A program made the position numbers and the translations under genes. From Pedococcus bigeumensis (GTDB taxonomy: Bacteria > Actinomycetota > Actinomycetes > Actinomycetales > Dermatophilaceae), in assembly GCF_006438965.1 (NCBI RefSeq), contig NZ_RCZM01000002.1, forward strand, positions 62,001-126,000: a stretch of 64,000 nt of DNA, in the 5' to 3' direction. The notes below the pieces were generated by a model, which saw nothing but the letters and a program-made list of their open reading frames with translations, searched no databases and was not told where the DNA came from. Each line of letters starts with the position of its first letter. Position 1 is the stretch's first letter. Positions 63,238-64,000 of the stretch are shown piece after piece.

Positions 63238-64000
63238 ATGGCTATGACGGCGCGGGTCAAGGACGAGCTCAGCAGACTCGACGTCACGAAGCCGTGCTGC
63301 CGCAAGTCGGAGGTGGCGGCCACGCTGCGGTTCGCGGGTGGCCTGCACATCGTCGGCGGGCGGATCGTCGTCGAGGCCGAGCTCGACACGGCCAATGCAG
63401 CCCGACGGCTCCGCAAGAGCATCAGCGACCTCTACGGCCACCCCTCGGAGGTCCTCGTCCTCGCGGCCGGTGGCTTGCGCAAGGGCAGCCGCTACGTCGT
63501 CCGGGTGGTCCAGGACGGCGAGGCCCTCGCCCGCCAGACCGGGCTCATCGACGCTCGCGGTCGCCCGGTGCGGGGTCTGCCGCCCAAGGTGGTCAGCGCC
63601 TCGGCCTGCGACGCCGAGGCCGCGTGGCGCGGTGCCTTCATCGCCCACGGTTCACTGACCGAACCCGGCCGGTCCTCGGCGCTCGAGGTCACCTGCCCGG
63701 GGCCCGAGGCCGCACTGGCCCTCGTGGGAGCCGCCCGCCGGCTCGGCATCCAGGCCAAGGCCCGCGAGGTCCGTGGCGTCGACCGGGTCGTCATCCGCGA
63801 CGGCGACGCCATCGGCGCGATGCTCACCCGGCTCGGGGCGCACGACGCGGTGATGGCGTGGGAGGAGCGGCGGATGCGCCGTGAGGTCCGCGCCACGGCC
63901 AACCGGCTGGCCAACTTCGACGACGCCAACCTGCGCCGGTCCGCGCGCGCCGCGGTCGCCGCGGGTGCCCGGGTGCACCGTGCCATGGAGATCCTCGGCG
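63238..64000 (+). CDS. whiA: Sporulation/cell-division regulator WhiA, 3' end outside window
   Basis: 254 codons are visible, open to the end of the window. The N-terminal half is the degenerate LAGLIDADG-like fold: [34 protein letters not shown] near 4-37 in the WhiA pattern, then [28 protein letters not shown] and [16 protein letters not shown]. The helix-turn-helix lies further on, outside the window, although [21 protein letters not shown] begins the approach to it. WhiA acts with WhiB-like proteins in septation control. ATG at 63238 is fixed by the family start and AGGA upstream. Confidence 0.93.
   Translation, partial: MAMTARVKDELSRLDVTKPCCRKSEVAATLRFAGGLHIVGGRIVVEAELDTANAARRLRKSISDLYGHPSEVLVLAAGGLRKGSRYVVRVVQDGEALARQTGLIDARGRPVRGLPPKVVSASACDAEAAWRGAFIAHGSLTEPGRSSALEVTCPGPEAALALVGAARRLGIQAKAREVRGVDRVVIRDGDAIGAMLTRLGAHDAVMAWEERRMRREVRATANRLANFDDANLRRSARAAVAAGARVHRAMEILG

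Overview
High-G+C actinobacterial chromosome. Support comes from the coaE-GrpB fusion, the uvrC-rapZ-yvcK-whiA order, a mycothiol-dependent-type enzyme, an F420-dependent-type enzyme, an AftD-type arabinofuranosyltransferase, and many GTG starts sitting 6-8 nt after a TANNNT box (leaderless transcripts). A Micrococcales member, perhaps Intrasporangiaceae, is my guess from general resemblance only. The gene content reads as core chromosome: I see no insertion sequence, prophage, integrase, CRISPR array or tRNA gene.

Region 1 (1-15,422) is a cell-surface polysaccharide locus. It opens inside an AftD-like gene, followed by a small membrane protein, an O-acyltransferase with two SGNH domains, a GT2, a large polytopic membrane protein, a 46-residue DUF2613-type peptide, a GT4, a SAM methyltransferase, a full-length AftD-type enzyme, a second acyltransferase and a DUF3068 protein. 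From memory, the same families lie near each other in Mycobacterium tuberculosis around Rv0224c-Rv0236A, so this looks like an arabinan or lipoglycan locus outside the mycolate group.

Region 2 (15,423-24,508): a methyltransferase, rpsA with a clear promoter and leader, a block of four 82-bp structured tandem repeats, and an oligopeptide/dipeptide ABC operon on the minus strand.

Region 3 (24,509-34,094): an OmpR/MtrAB-like two-component system with a GerMN lipoprotein, a DUF4184 protein, an F420-type oxidoreductase, coaE, a DUF202 pair whose first member carries an apparent frameshift, an MFS carrier and uvrB.

Region 4 (34,095-44,980): a 1313-residue protein with tandem class III cyclase domains, an AAA ATPase and a TPR-like tail; a cysteine-rich secreted protein; a 1046-residue fusion of MFS carrier, cyclic-nucleotide-binding domain and patatin phospholipase; a YjbR-type protein; a TerC protein behind a probable yybP-ykoY manganese riboswitch; and an EamA exporter. 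The cyclase and the cyclic-nucleotide-binding fusion may form a signalling pair.

Region 5 (44,981-53,259): a sensorless histidine kinase with a LuxR-type regulator, a second LuxR-type regulator, a DinB-like protein, a GH15 hydrolase, and uvrA with a histone-H1-like basic tail.

Region 6 (53,260-64,000): a complete branched-chain amino-acid ABC operon (livJHMGF, minus strand) with a hairpin between livJ and livH, a Tat-type Rieske lipoprotein, and uvrC-rapZ-yvcK-whiA, with whiA running off the end. All three uvr genes have leaderless-type starts.
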